NCBI GenBank assembly: GCA_016709145.1
Contig: JADJEK010000002.1
Span: 558,001-622,000, forward strand
DNA: 64,000 bases
Source: Planctomycetota bacterium
Lineage (GTDB): Bacteria; Planctomycetota; B15-G4; JADJEK01
Reading direction: 5' to 3'
Shown here piece after piece: positions 17,259 to 25,713 of this stretch (position 1 is the first letter of the stretch; every line of letters begins with the position of its first letter). Below the pieces are notes generated by a model. The model was not told where the DNA came from and did not search any database. It was given only the letters and a program-made list of their open reading frames with translations. The translations under genes and the position numbers were made by a program.

Positions 17259-19934
17259 TCAACCAGCCAACTTCGGCCTCAGGCCGTCGACGAGGGCTCG
17301 CAACGCCGGTTCCAACGCCGCGACGTCCTTGCCCTGGCCCTGGGCGAGCGTCGGTTTGCCGCCACCTCCACCACCGAGCTGCTTGCCGAGCTCGCGCACG
17401 AGGTCGCCGGCCTTGACGCCGCGCTTGACCGAAGCGTCTCCGCACGCGACGACCAGCGCGATCTGGTCGCCGCTCACGCCCGCGAGCACGATCACGGCGT
17501 TTGACTCCGCCAGCGCGTCCGCGAGCGCGCGCAACTCCTCGGAGCCCAGCCCCTCGGCCGTGTGCACGAGCACCTTGGTACCGCCGACGTCGATCGCGCG
17601 TGCACGGATCGAATCGAGCGCGCCGAGCGCGGCGTCGCGACGCGTCCGCGCGAGGTCCTTCTCGAGGCGTGAGCGTTCGGCGAGCACATGTTCGACGCGC
17701 GATGCGATGTCGTCCTCGCGGGCCTTCACCAGCTCGGCGACGGCGCGCACCGCACGGCTCTTCTCACGCAACAACTTCATGGTGCCGTTGCCCGTGACCG
17801 CAACGATGCGGCGGACACCGGCCGCGATCGCGCCGTCCGAGATGATCTTGAGCACACCGATCTGACCGGTCCGCGCGACGTGCGTACCACCGCACAGTTC
17901 GGTGCTCTCGAACTCCGCGCCGAGTTCCGAGTCGACGACTTTGACCACGCGCACGCGGTCGCCGTACTTCTCACCGAACAGAGCCATCGCGCCAGCGGCC
18001 TTCGCTTCGTCGAACGACGATTCCGACTTCGCGACCTGCAGATCGCGCAACACCTGCTGGTTCACCAGGTCCTCGACCTGAACCAGTTGCTCCTCGGTCG
18101 GCGCCTTCGACGCGGTGTAGTCGAAGCGCAAGTACTCCGGATGGACGAGCGAACCGGCTTGCGTCGTCTCGGCGCCGAGCACGCGGCGCAGGGCCCAATG
18201 CAGCAAGTGCGTTCCGGTGTGATTGCGCATGACGTCGGCGCGGCGATCCATCGCCACCGTGACTCGACCGGACGCACCATCCTTCAGCGCACCGCGCGCG
18301 ACTCGCGCCTTGTGCAAGTGGAATCCGTCGGCCTTCTTGGTGTCGAGGATCTCGACGTCGAAGTCCGCCGCGTGAAAGCGCCCCGCGTCCCCGACCTGAC
18401 CGCCACCCTCGCCGTACAGCGGCGTGCGATCGAGCACGAGCGTGACTTCATCGCCTTCGAGCGCGGGATGCGTCGACAGGCGATGTTCCGCATCGAGCAA
18501 CGCGACGACATGGGCATCGGCCGCCAACATGTCGTAGCCGACGAACACCGTGGGCTCGAGGCGCCCCTTCAGCGCAGCCGCGGGGCCGGTGCCGAAGATC
18601 TCGTCGGACAACTGCGAGCCCGCACGCGCGCGCTCGCGTTGCTGGTCCATCGATCGTTCGTAACTGGCTTCGTCGACGTCGTAGCCCTTGTCCTCGCAGT
18701 ACCGCTTGGTGATGTCGAACGGGAAGCCGACGGTGTCCCACAGGAAGAACGCCTTCTCGCCCGACAGGGACTTCGATCCCGCGGCGTCCAGCTCGTCGAG
18801 GTAGACCTTCAGCTTCTCCGTTCCGGTCCGATAGACCTCGGCGAAGCGTTCCTCTTCGAGGCGCACCGTGTCGCGGATCAAGTCGAGTCGTTCGGTCAGC
18901 GTCGGATACGACTTCGCCATCACGCGCGCGACGACCGCGACGACCTCGTGGAGGCCTGGCTGAGCGAGCCCGAGTTCCCGCAGGTCCATCGCCGCGCGTC
19001 GGATCACCTTGCGCACGACGTAGCCACGACCCTCGTTGCCGGGACGCACGCCGTCCCCGATGCAGAACGACGCCGCGCGGACGTGGTCCGAGATGCGCTT
19101 CATGCGCACGTCGATCGCGGCGTCCGCTCCGTATTTGCGCCCGGTCAGTCCTTCGACCGCGGTCAGCATCGGCCGGAACAGGTCGGTTTCGAAGTTGGTG
19201 GGGACTCCCTGCATCACGCGACAGATGCGTTCGAGTCCCATGCCGGTGTCGATGTTCTTGCGCGGCAGCGGTTCGAGCACGTTGACGTCGCGTCGGTCGA
19301 ACTGCGTGAACACCAGGTTCCAGATCTCGACGAAGCGCTTGCCGTCCGTAGCCGGCTCGGACTTCGTGCCGGGCTTCGGCGACGACAGGGCCGTGCCGAA
19401 ATCGAAGTAGATCTCGGAGCACGGACCACAGGGGCCGTTCGGTCCCTTCGACGGCGCTTCAGCCGGCCAAAAGTTGTCTTCCTCGCCGTAGCGGAAGATG
19501 CGGTCCTTCGGGACGCCGATCTCCTTCTCCCAGATCGTCGCTGCTTCGTCGTCGGTCAAGAACACCGTGACTGCGAGCTTCTCGCGCGGCAAGCCGAGCT
19601 CCTTGGTCAGGAACTCCCAGGCCCATTGGATCGCTTCGCGCTTGAAGTAGTCGCCGAACGAAAAGTTGCCGAGCATTTCGAAGAACGTGTGGTGCGACGG
19701 AGTGCGTCCGACGTTGTCGAGGTCCGGCATGCGCAGGCACTTCTGACTCGACGTCGCGCGCTTCAAGTCCTTCGGGCCCTTGCCGAGGAACGCGTCCTTG
19801 AATTGGTTCATGCCCGCGCCGGTGAACAACAGTGACGCGTCGCCTTCGGGGACGAGCGAATCGGACGCGTAGACCGTGTGGCCTCGCTGCTCGAAGAAGC
19901 GGAGATAGCGACTGCGCAGTTCGTCGGCGTTCAT
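17259..19934 (-). CDS. alaS: Alanyl-tRNA synthetase
   Basis: An 891-residue class II synthetase of full length. The N-terminal aminoacylation domain begins LRSRYLRFFEQRGHTVYASDSLVP. The editing domain zinc motifs are HTGTHLLHWALR (about 570) and ELCGGTHVARTG (about 675). The C-Ala domain ends with a Gly-rich KQLGGGGGGKPTLAQGQG. It lies downstream of recA on the same strand, a common order, with a 20-bp hairpin between them. Confidence 0.97.
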   Translation of the reverse strand: MNADELRSRYLRFFEQRGHTVYASDSLVPEGDASLLFTGAGMNQFKDAFLGKGPKDLKRATSSQKCLRMPDLDNVGRTPSHHTFFEMLGNFSFGDYFKREAIQWAWEFLTKELGLPREKLAVTVFLTDDEAATIWEKEIGVPKDRIFRYGEEDNFWPAEAPSKGPNGPCGPCSEIYFDFGTALSSPKPGTKSEPATDGKRFVEIWNLVFTQFDRRDVNVLEPLPRKNIDTGMGLERICRVMQGVPTNFETDLFRPMLTAVEGLTGRKYGADAAIDVRMKRISDHVRAASFCIGDGVRPGNEGRGYVVRKVIRRAAMDLRELGLAQPGLHEVVAVVARVMAKSYPTLTERLDLIRDTVRLEEERFAEVYRTGTEKLKVYLDELDAAGSKSLSGEKAFFLWDTVGFPFDITKRYCEDKGYDVDEASYERSMDQQRERARAGSQLSDEIFGTGPAAALKGRLEPTVFVGYDMLAADAHVVALLDAEHRLSTHPALEGDEVTLVLDRTPLYGEGGGQVGDAGRFHAADFDVEILDTKKADGFHLHKARVARGALKDGASGRVTVAMDRRADVMRNHTGTHLLHWALRRVLGAETTQAGSLVHPEYLRFDYTASKAPTEEQLVQVEDLVNQQVLRDLQVAKSESSFDEAKAAGAMALFGEKYGDRVRVVKVVDSELGAEFESTELCGGTHVARTGQIGVLKIISDGAIAAGVRRIVAVTGNGTMKLLREKSRAVRAVAELVKAREDDIASRVEHVLAERSRLEKDLARTRRDAALGALDSIRARAIDVGGTKVLVHTAEGLGSEELRALADALAESNAVIVLAGVSGDQIALVVACGDASVKRGVKAGDLVRELGKQLGGGGGGKPTLAQGQGKDVAALEPALRALVDGLRPKLAG

Positions 19935-19972
19935 GACGCGATCCAGAGAGGAACGTGGCTGTGGGTCACACG

Positions 19973-20022
19973 CACGAGGCGGGATGACGGGCCGGAGATC
20001 CTGCCCGTCATCCCGCCTCGTG
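19973..20022 (-). terminator. Long hairpin between recA and alaS
   Basis: Perfect 20-base arms (19973-19992 and 20003-20022) flank a 10-base loop, 25 bases after the recA stop and about 40 before the alaS start. No T tract follows on the reverse strand, so a simple intrinsic terminator is doubtful. It may be an attenuator, an RNA-stability element or a processing site. Confidence 0.6.
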
Positions 20023-20046
20023 GGAAGTCGAATGTTCGCGCGCGTT

Positions 20047-21339
20047 TCAGCTCTTCGCGGCGGGCGCTCCGGGCGGAACTGGCGCCTTCTTCATCGCGCC
20101 GACAGCAGGACCCGCGTTCGCGGAGGAAGATGCCGCGGACGAAGTTGGCGTCGCCGGACGTGCCGGATTCGGTCCCGCGGCATTCGCGCCCGTCGACGGT
20201 CCCGACGCGGCGCTCGCGGTAGTCGCGGGACCCGGAGGAACCACTGCGGCCCGCGGCACCACGGACGTCTTGGTCTCGAGCGCCGACGCACGCGTCTTGG
20301 CCGACACCTTGACCGCGGCCTCGAGCGTCTTCACCAACTCCGCGTTGCCTGCCAGCAACTCGAGCGCGCGATCACGGCCCTGGCCGAGTCGATCGCCCTT
20401 GTACGTGAGCCACGAGCCGCTCTTGTCGACGACCTTGTATTCGACCGCGAGGTCGAGCACGTCGCCGAGGTAGTTGATGCCCTTGTTGAACAGGATGTCG
20501 AACTCGGCCTTGCGGAAGGGCGGCGCGCACTTGTTCTTCACGACCGTGGCCTTGGTGCGATTGCCGATCGTCTCTTCGCCGTCCTTGATCTGACCGATGC
20601 GGCGGATGTCGATGCGCACCGACGCGTAGAACTTCAACGCGCGGCCGCCCGTCGTCGTCTCGGGGCTGCCGAAGAACACGCCGATCTTCTCGCGGATCTG
20701 GTTGATGAAGACCACCGTGGTCTTCGCGCGCGAGATCGCGGCGGTCAGCTTGCGCAGCGCTTGGGACATCAAGCGCGCCTGCAGACCTACGTGCGCATCG
20801 CCCATCTCGCCTTCGAGTTCGGCCTTCGGCACGAGTGCCGCGACCGAGTCGACGACGATGATGTCGAAGGCGTTCGAACGCACCAGGATCTCGCAGATGT
20901 CGAGAGCCTCTTCACCGGACATCGGCTGAGCGACTTTGAAGTGATCGCCGTCGACGTCGACTCCGAGCTTCTTCGCATAAGCCGGGTCGAACGCGTGCTC
21001 GGCGTCGATGAACGCGGCGTACCCACCGGCCTTCTGCGCTTCGGCGATCGCGTGCAACGTCAGCGTCGTCTTGCCGGACGATTCCGGACCGTAGATCTCG
21101 ACGATACGCCCGCGCGGCAGACCGAGTCCGCCGAGCGCGAGGTCGAGCGACGCCGATCCGGTCGGGATACCTTCGTCGACCTGGACCCCGTCGGTCAGGC
21201 TCATGATCGAGCCCTTGCCGTATTGGCGCTCGATCTGGGCCAGAGCGGCTTCGACGGCCTGGGACTTCGCCGCCCCATCCATCTTGGCCACTTCGTGCTT
21301 CATGTCGTGCTTGGCTTCGGAATCGTTACGCGAGACCAT
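20047..21339 (-). CDS. recA: Recombinase RecA with extended C-terminal tail
   Basis: A 430-residue strand-exchange protein that also triggers LexA cleavage. Walker A is GPESSGKTT (about residue 90), followed by FIDAEHAFDP and KTTVVFINQIREKIG. The core ends near residue 345; the last 85 residues are a low-complexity Ala/Pro/Ser/Gly tail, longer than the short acidic tail usual in RecA. I chose the ATG at 21339, which has GGAG six bases upstream; MDGAAKSQAVEAAL, the usual N-terminus, begins 19 residues later. Confidence 0.95.
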   Translation of the reverse strand: MVSRNDSEAKHDMKHEVAKMDGAAKSQAVEAALAQIERQYGKGSIMSLTDGVQVDEGIPTGSASLDLALGGLGLPRGRIVEIYGPESSGKTTLTLHAIAEAQKAGGYAAFIDAEHAFDPAYAKKLGVDVDGDHFKVAQPMSGEEALDICEILVRSNAFDIIVVDSVAALVPKAELEGEMGDAHVGLQARLMSQALRKLTAAISRAKTTVVFINQIREKIGVFFGSPETTTGGRALKFYASVRIDIRRIGQIKDGEETIGNRTKATVVKNKCAPPFRKAEFDILFNKGINYLGDVLDLAVEYKVVDKSGSWLTYKGDRLGQGRDRALELLAGNAELVKTLEAAVKVSAKTRASALETKTSVVPRAAVVPPGPATTASAASGPSTGANAAGPNPARPATPTSSAASSSANAGPAVGAMKKAPVPPGAPAAKS

Positions 21340-21382
21340 CGGTAGCTCCACTCCCCACACGGTGTTGGAAAGGTTGCGCGGG

Positions 21383-21410
21383 ATACTAACGTTCTACGAA
21401 CACGTGTCCA
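21383..21410 (-). promoter_or_regulatory. Candidate recA promoter with palindromic operator in the spacer
   Basis: On the reverse strand TGGACA (21405-21410) and TAGTAT (21383-21388) are 16 bases apart, placing a start about 37 bases before recA. The spacer holds GTTCGTAGAAC (21391-21401), a GTTC-N3-GAAC inverted repeat. Its position suits a LexA-like repressor, although the spacing differs from the LexA motifs I know. Confidence 0.5.
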
Positions 21411-21516
21411 CAGGCGTCCGCAGAGAATCTGCGACCCTTCGGGACCGAGAACGCAGCACCGACACGCGGCGTGACCGCATCGAATCGAGCGGAACCGACC
21501 GAGTCCACCAAGTTCT

Positions 21517-21533
21517 GAACTCGACTCGAGTTC
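21517..21533. repeat. Perfect 17-bp palindrome upstream of recA
   Basis: GAACTCGA and TCGAGTTC form 8-base arms around a single central C. It lies about 180 bases upstream of recA and could be a second regulator site. The GAAC/GTTC ends recall some LexA boxes, but no function is shown. Confidence 0.45.
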
Positions 21534-21688
21534 GAACGCGCGACGCGACACCCCCGGCGGACTCGGGGTCGTGCGCACGCGCCGTTCACGTCGAGTGTTC
21601 GCGCAATTGCGAGCCGCATCCGCCGACGAGAACGTGAGTCGATCGGGCGGCAGACCGGTGGTCTCTCCCCGAGTGGACTCACGCTCCG

Positions 21689-22591
21689 TCAGAGCGAGAT
21701 GAACTTCACGAATTGGTCGTAGCGGCGCTTCATGCCCTCTGCGCTCAGGCGCTTGAAGGACTCGAGCGAGAAGTCCTCGACCACGAACGACGCCATGACG
21801 GTGCCGTACACCATCGCGCGCCGGACCGTCGCATCGTCGTGAGCCGCTTCGCGGGCGAGGAAGCCGACCACGCCACCGGCGAACGAGTCGCCCGCGCCGG
21901 TCGGGTCTTTCACGACCGACACCGGGAACGCCGGAATGGCGAACCGCGTGCCGTCGCGCGTGAGCAAGAACGACCCGTGCTCGCCCTTCTTGATGATCAC
22001 GAGACGCGGCCCCATCGTCAGGACCTTCTCGCCAGCCGCGACCAGATTCTGTTCCCGCGCGAGCATGCGCGCTTCACCGTCGTTCAGGATCAACGCGTCG
22101 ATGCGCGTGAGCAAGCGACGCAGATCGGCCTGCGCGGTTTCGATCCACAGGTTCATGGTGTCGGCGACGACGAACTCCGGCTTCGTGACTTGGTCGAGCA
22201 CCATCATCTGCGAAGCCGGGGAACCGTTCGCGAGGAACACGAAGCGGCTGTCCTTGTACGCGGCCGGCAACTGCGGCTTGAAGTCGCCGTAGACGTTCAG
22301 GTTCACGTCGAGCGTCTGCGCGGCGTTCATGTCGCCTTCGTACTTGCCGCTCCACGAGAACGTCTTGCCCGCGGCGTGCTGCACTCCGGCGAGGTCGACC
22401 GAACGCTGCTTCAGTAAGTCGAGATCGGCCTGGCGGAAGTCGTTGCCGATGACCGACACGAGTCGCACCGGCGTGAAGAACGACGCCGAGTACGAGAAGT
22501 AGGTCGCCGAACCACCGAGCACGTGATCGACCTTGCCGAACGGCGTCTCCACGCTGTCGAAAGCCATCGTGCCGACCACGAGAACGGTCAT
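21689..22591 (-). CDS. PfkB-family carbohydrate kinase
   Basis: A 300-residue ribokinase-fold kinase. The catalytic signature VVKDPTGAGDSFAGGVVGF lies at about residues 235-253, with the anion hole and catalytic Asp in GAGD. The N-terminus VLVVGTMAFDSVETPFGK and GGSATYFSYSASFF fit sugar- or nucleoside-binding PfkB enzymes. The substrate is unknown. The ATG at 22591 has GGAG six bases upstream; the long frame reaching 23173 is a read-through artefact. It lies downstream of the UPF0104 gene and upstream of recA. Confidence 0.85.
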   Translation of the reverse strand: MTVLVVGTMAFDSVETPFGKVDHVLGGSATYFSYSASFFTPVRLVSVIGNDFRQADLDLLKQRSVDLAGVQHAAGKTFSWSGKYEGDMNAAQTLDVNLNVYGDFKPQLPAAYKDSRFVFLANGSPASQMMVLDQVTKPEFVVADTMNLWIETAQADLRRLLTRIDALILNDGEARMLAREQNLVAAGEKVLTMGPRLVIIKKGEHGSFLLTRDGTRFAIPAFPVSVVKDPTGAGDSFAGGVVGFLAREAAHDDATVRRAMVYGTVMASFVVEDFSLESFKRLSAEGMKRRYDQFVKFISL

Positions 22592-22662
22592 GGGAGTCTC
22601 CGGAGTTGGGTGTCTGCAGCCGGTTGCGAAGCGGGGGATCTTCACCCGCGACGCCGGCTCGG

Positions 22663-23946
22663 TCAAGGCGTGCTTTGCGGTGGACGGCTCGTGCCGTCCT
22701 CTTCGAACTCTTCGACCTCGGCGCTCGACACGCGGTCCTTCTGCAGCGCGAGGCAAACCGCGCCGACCAGCGAGACCAGGACTTGCAGGATGCGGTAGAG
22801 GAAGAACAGCGACAACGCGGCGGCACAACTCACGCCGACGGTGCCGAGGAAGTAGATGTTCGCGGCCTCCGCGATGCCGAGGCCGCCGGGCGTCAACGGC
22901 ACGGCCGCCGCGATCAGACTGATCGGGATCACCGCGAAGTAGGTGAGCGTGTCGAGCTCGATGTGCAGCGCGTGACCGATCAGCGCGAAGCCGCCGATGA
23001 TCAGCGTGTGCACCACCATCGACAGCAACAAGCTCACGCCGACCAGATCGAGCCGGAAGCGGTACAGGAACACCGCTCGATCGATCTTCTGCACGATGCC
23101 CTGGAACGGCAGTCGCTTCAGCAATGCGTCGAGCCGCACCGCGGCGCGGATCCGCCGCGAGAAGAACACGCACGAGAACACGGTGAGGATGCCGAGCAAC
23201 AAGAAGATGCCGGGCGCCACGGCACCGTAGCGCTCGAGGTCGGTCGGGATCGCGAGTCCCGCGACCAACGCCAATCCGGTGAAACCGAGCACACGATCGA
23301 GCAGCACCGTGATGATCGCTTCGGTCTTGCGGTTGGGATGCTCGCGCGCGATGTAGATCGCTTTGACCAAGTCACCGCCCGTCAGGCCGGGCATGACGTT
23401 GTTGAAGAACGCACCGATGAACGTGAGGTTGAACGCGCGTCCGAACGGAATGCCGAGATCGACTCCGCGCAGCAGCAGCCCCCAGCGATACACCGCGATC
23501 ACGGTCGCGACGAAGATCAACCCGAGCGCGAGGATCAGCCACGACCAGTCGGCGAGACGCAGCACCGTCTTCAAGCCGAGGGACAGGCGGCCGAAGTGCT
23601 CGACTTGATCCGCGGCGCTCGCCGCAGTCGGATCGCCGAGCCCGATCGTGCGCCACTCGTTCGACACCACGCCCGTGCGCCAAGACGCCACGGTGCAGAA
23701 ATCGGTGCCGGGCCACAGCGTCACGTCGATCGTGAACTCACTGCAATCGAGTTGCGCCGAATCGTCGTCGACGTCGAGCGCGCGGCCGCTGAACGTGCGC
23801 GATTCGGTCTGGCCGGCCTCCGCGGGCAGGACCAACTCGTCGTGCCACGGCGTGAACTTGAACACGAGGAACAACGCCAACGCCGCGATCACGATTTTGA
23901 GCAGCGGCAGCACACGATGCAGGAGCGACTTCGGTTTCGAGTTCAC
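22663..23946 (-). CDS. UPF0104 / lysylphosphatidylglycerol synthase-like membrane protein
   Basis: A 427-residue integral membrane protein. One segment is near the N-terminus (about 14-30), then about 100 soluble residues with Cys that may be exported, then seven or eight membrane helices from residue 130. GAFFNNVMPGLTGGDLVKAIYIAREHPNRK and VPLTPGGLGIAEA are the hallmarks of the flippase-like domain shared with MprF. It lacks the soluble lysyl-transferase domain, so lipid flipping or transport is the likelier role. The GTG start at 23946 is one base after the DUF366-like stop. Confidence 0.8.
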   Translation of the reverse strand: MNSKPKSLLHRVLPLLKIVIAALALFLVFKFTPWHDELVLPAEAGQTESRTFSGRALDVDDDSAQLDCSEFTIDVTLWPGTDFCTVASWRTGVVSNEWRTIGLGDPTAASAADQVEHFGRLSLGLKTVLRLADWSWLILALGLIFVATVIAVYRWGLLLRGVDLGIPFGRAFNLTFIGAFFNNVMPGLTGGDLVKAIYIAREHPNRKTEAIITVLLDRVLGFTGLALVAGLAIPTDLERYGAVAPGIFLLLGILTVFSCVFFSRRIRAAVRLDALLKRLPFQGIVQKIDRAVFLYRFRLDLVGVSLLLSMVVHTLIIGGFALIGHALHIELDTLTYFAVIPISLIAAAVPLTPGGLGIAEAANIYFLGTVGVSCAAALSLFFLYRILQVLVSLVGAVCLALQKDRVSSAEVEEFEEDGTSRPPQSTP

Positions 23947-23947
23947 G

Positions 23948-24502
23948 TCAAGTCACCCAGCGGACCTTCGCAGCGGCGAGCCGGATGTCCTCGCACTCGG
24001 CGCGGTAACTCTCGATCAGCGTCTGCGCGAACGGCAACGCGGCGATGCCGAGTTCGGCGAGCCCGATGGCGGGAACCGGCGCACCGTCAGGACGCACGTT
24101 GATCCCGAAATGGAACAACGCCGAGACCGGCGATACCGTCGCGATCGACACCGAGGCTTTGCGCTCGTTCACGAACACGTCGTCCCCACGGACGGCGACG
24201 GGACGTCCACTGCGCTCCGCCATCAGGTCGGCCGCAAGACGCGCGAACAGCCGTTGCCGCAACACCATCGTCTCGAGCCGCTCCCCGAACGCTTCGGCGA
24301 TGAAGTGGACCATCTCCGCCGCGCGGATGAACGCGCCGGCTTTCACGTCCTCCTGATCGACCAGCGCTTCGGTGCCGACTTCGCACGCTCCGATCCACGC
24401 GACGATGGAGTCGCCTTGGATCCCGGCCTGGTGGTACGCGAACAACGACGACAGTTGACTGCCGTCGTAATCGAGCGGTTCCGAGAGGACGGAGGTTCGC
24501 AT
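23948..24502 (-). CDS. DUF366-like protein
   Basis: A 184-residue soluble protein. LDYDGSQLSSLFAYHQAGIQGDSIVAWIGACEV at the N-terminus and the overall length fit the uncharacterised DUF366 family from memory. VDQEDVKAGAFIRAAEMVHFIAE and RGDDVFVNERKASVSIATVS are further conserved-looking blocks. I know of no function. It starts the run DUF366-UPF0104-PfkB-recA-alaS and lies just beyond the ssrA terminator. Confidence 0.65.
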   Translation of the reverse strand: MRTSVLSEPLDYDGSQLSSLFAYHQAGIQGDSIVAWIGACEVGTEALVDQEDVKAGAFIRAAEMVHFIAEAFGERLETMVLRQRLFARLAADLMAERSGRPVAVRGDDVFVNERKASVSIATVSPVSALFHFGINVRPDGAPVPAIGLAELGIAALPFAQTLIESYRAECEDIRLAAAKVRWVT

Positions 24503-24575
24503 TCGTTCGCCGAAGACCCTTTGCGGAGCGGGATCGTAGTCGGCAGGAAGGTTCGTGCAATTGAAGGGTTGCGCG

Positions 24576-24608
24576 AAAAAAGGCCGGATCGCACGTGGCG
24601 ATCCGGCC
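24576..24608 (-). terminator. Rho-independent terminator of ssrA
   Basis: A perfect 11-base stem (GGCCGGATCGC with GCGATCCGGCC) around a CACGT loop is followed on the reverse strand by six T. It begins 11 bases after the tmRNA CCA end. Confidence 0.93.
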
Positions 24609-24618
24609 CTCTTCGAAT

Positions 24619-24975
24619 TGGTGGAGGCGGCGGGAATCGAACCCGCGTCCCAAGGCGCCCCTCTACGGACGTACTACGTGTGTAGTCGATCGATTGGGGT
24701 CTCGCGCCGCGGCAGCCGTTCGACAGGCATCCGCGCCGCCAGCCCTTCTTGATCTCGTCCCGCCGCGGAGGGCACACGGCGGAACCAGCCCCCTGGTAGT
24801 CGTACCGGATCACGCGGAGGCATCGTGACCCAGAACGTCGATGCCTAGTTCTTAGGCAGCGAGAGCGAACGAGGGGTTCGCATCTACATTTTCCCCGGTT
24901 GTTGACGGGGTCCTCCGGAGTGCCCCGACACGCAGTCCGTAGAGCAAGTCGCCCGGTCGAAACCAGGTCGCCCCC
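24619..24975 (-). ncRNA. ssrA: tmRNA (one-piece)
   Basis: A 357-base transfer-messenger RNA that rescues stalled ribosomes. The 5' end GGGGGCG pairs with CGCCTCC before ACCA at the 3' end. The 5' motif GGTTTCGAC and the T-arm GCGGGTTCGATTCCCGC are standard. The tag frame starts at the GCG at 24881 after TAGAT and reads ANPSFALAA then TAA (24852). The CCA end is followed by a terminator, so this is not the permuted two-piece form. smpB lies 136 bases upstream on the same strand. Confidence 0.95.
24852..24881 (-). other. tmRNA proteolysis-tag reading frame
   Basis: The resume codon GCG, preceded by TAGAT, is 94 bases from the 5' end. The encoded tag is ANPSFALAA (nine residues) and ends in the ALAA degron recognised by ClpXP-type proteases. 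The E. coli tag has ten residues (ANDENYALAA). Confidence 0.85.
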
Positions 24976-25024
24976 GGATGATTCGTCGATTGATTCGTTT
25001 CAGCTCGAGTCGTTGACCGCACGG

Positions 25025-25053
25025 AACATAGTCACGGAAGCGCCGAGGCGCAA
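25025..25053 (-). promoter_or_regulatory. Candidate ssrA promoter
   Basis: TTGCGC (25048-25053) and TATGTT (25025-25030) are 17 bases apart on the reverse strand, giving a precursor start about 45-50 bases before the mature tmRNA end. The match is moderate; transcription from the smpB promoter is an alternative. Confidence 0.35.
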
Positions 25054-25111
25054 TGCGCGCGGCACGGGTTCATCCACCCACGCGGATCGCACTCGACCGT
25101 TCGCGACGTGT

Positions 25112-25600
25112 TCATTCGTCGTCACGACCACCGCGGCGTTGGACCCGCGCGATCATGCGCTTGGCGTCCTGATCGGCTTTCGTCGCGCGTTTGTCCCACA
25201 GTTTCTTGCCCTTCACGATCGCGATCTCGACTTTGGCCCAACCCTTCTTGAAGTAGAGCCGCAGCGGCACGATCGTGAGCCCCTTGTCGCGCGCCTTGCC
25301 CTCGAGCTTCTTCAGCTCGCGCGCGTGGAGCAGCAGCTTGCGCACCTGCTTCGGCTGGTGGTTCAACCGGTTGCCGTAGCTGTACTCGTTGATCTCGGCG
25401 TTGCGCAGCCACGCCGCGCCGTCGTGGACGGTGACGTAACCCTCCGCGATCGAGCACTGGCCCGCTCGAAGCGCCTTCACTTCGGTGCCCACCAACACGA
25501 GGCCGGCTTCGAAGGTCTCGAAGACTTCGTACTCGTGGCGTGCGCGACGGTTGGTCGCGATCGGGACGATCTCACCGGACTCGGGCTTGGGCCTGGTCAT
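25112..25600 (-). CDS. smpB: SsrA-binding protein SmpB
   Basis: A 162-residue partner of tmRNA. IATNRRARHEYEVFETFEAGLVLVGTEVKALRAG and LRNAEINEYSYGNRLNHQP are diagnostic of the SmpB core, and the basic C-terminal tail KKLWDKRATKADQDAKRMIARVQ is the decoding helix. I chose the ATG at 25600, since a longer frame to 25894 adds nearly 100 basic, unrelated residues. No strong ribosome site is seen. It lies next to ssrA. Confidence 0.95.
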   Translation of the reverse strand: MTRPKPESGEIVPIATNRRARHEYEVFETFEAGLVLVGTEVKALRAGQCSIAEGYVTVHDGAAWLRNAEINEYSYGNRLNHQPKQVRKLLLHARELKKLEGKARDKGLTIVPLRLYFKKGWAKVEIAIVKGKKLWDKRATKADQDAKRMIARVQRRGGRDDE

Positions 25601-25713
25601 GGGAGCGCATCCTATCGGCGCGTTCGCCAAGGTGCGGCTGCGGCCCCAGCACCGTTCGTGGCGCAAGCGGCACGCGGAACGCTCCCGCACCGCCCGGCTG
25701 CTACGCTTGCGCG

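Larger units (their letters stand above)
21340..21688. other. Intergenic region upstream of recA
   Basis: About 350 bases without a credible gene, between the PfkB stop and recA. It holds the candidate recA promoter at 21383-21410 and a separate palindrome at 21517-21533. The remainder shows nothing recognisable. Confidence 0.6.

Noticed and set aside
22592..23173. N-terminal extension of the PfkB kinase
   Set aside because: It overlaps the UPF0104 gene in another frame; the ATG at 22591 has a good ribosome site.
24890..24922. Closer GGAGG-starting 5' end for tmRNA
   Set aside because: It pairs at only five of seven acceptor positions and leaves just 35 bases before the tag, against about 90 expected.
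24619..24975. Permuted two-piece tmRNA
   Set aside because: A full 5' acceptor strand with GGTTTCGAC precedes the tag, and the CCA end is followed by a terminator, so it is one-piece.
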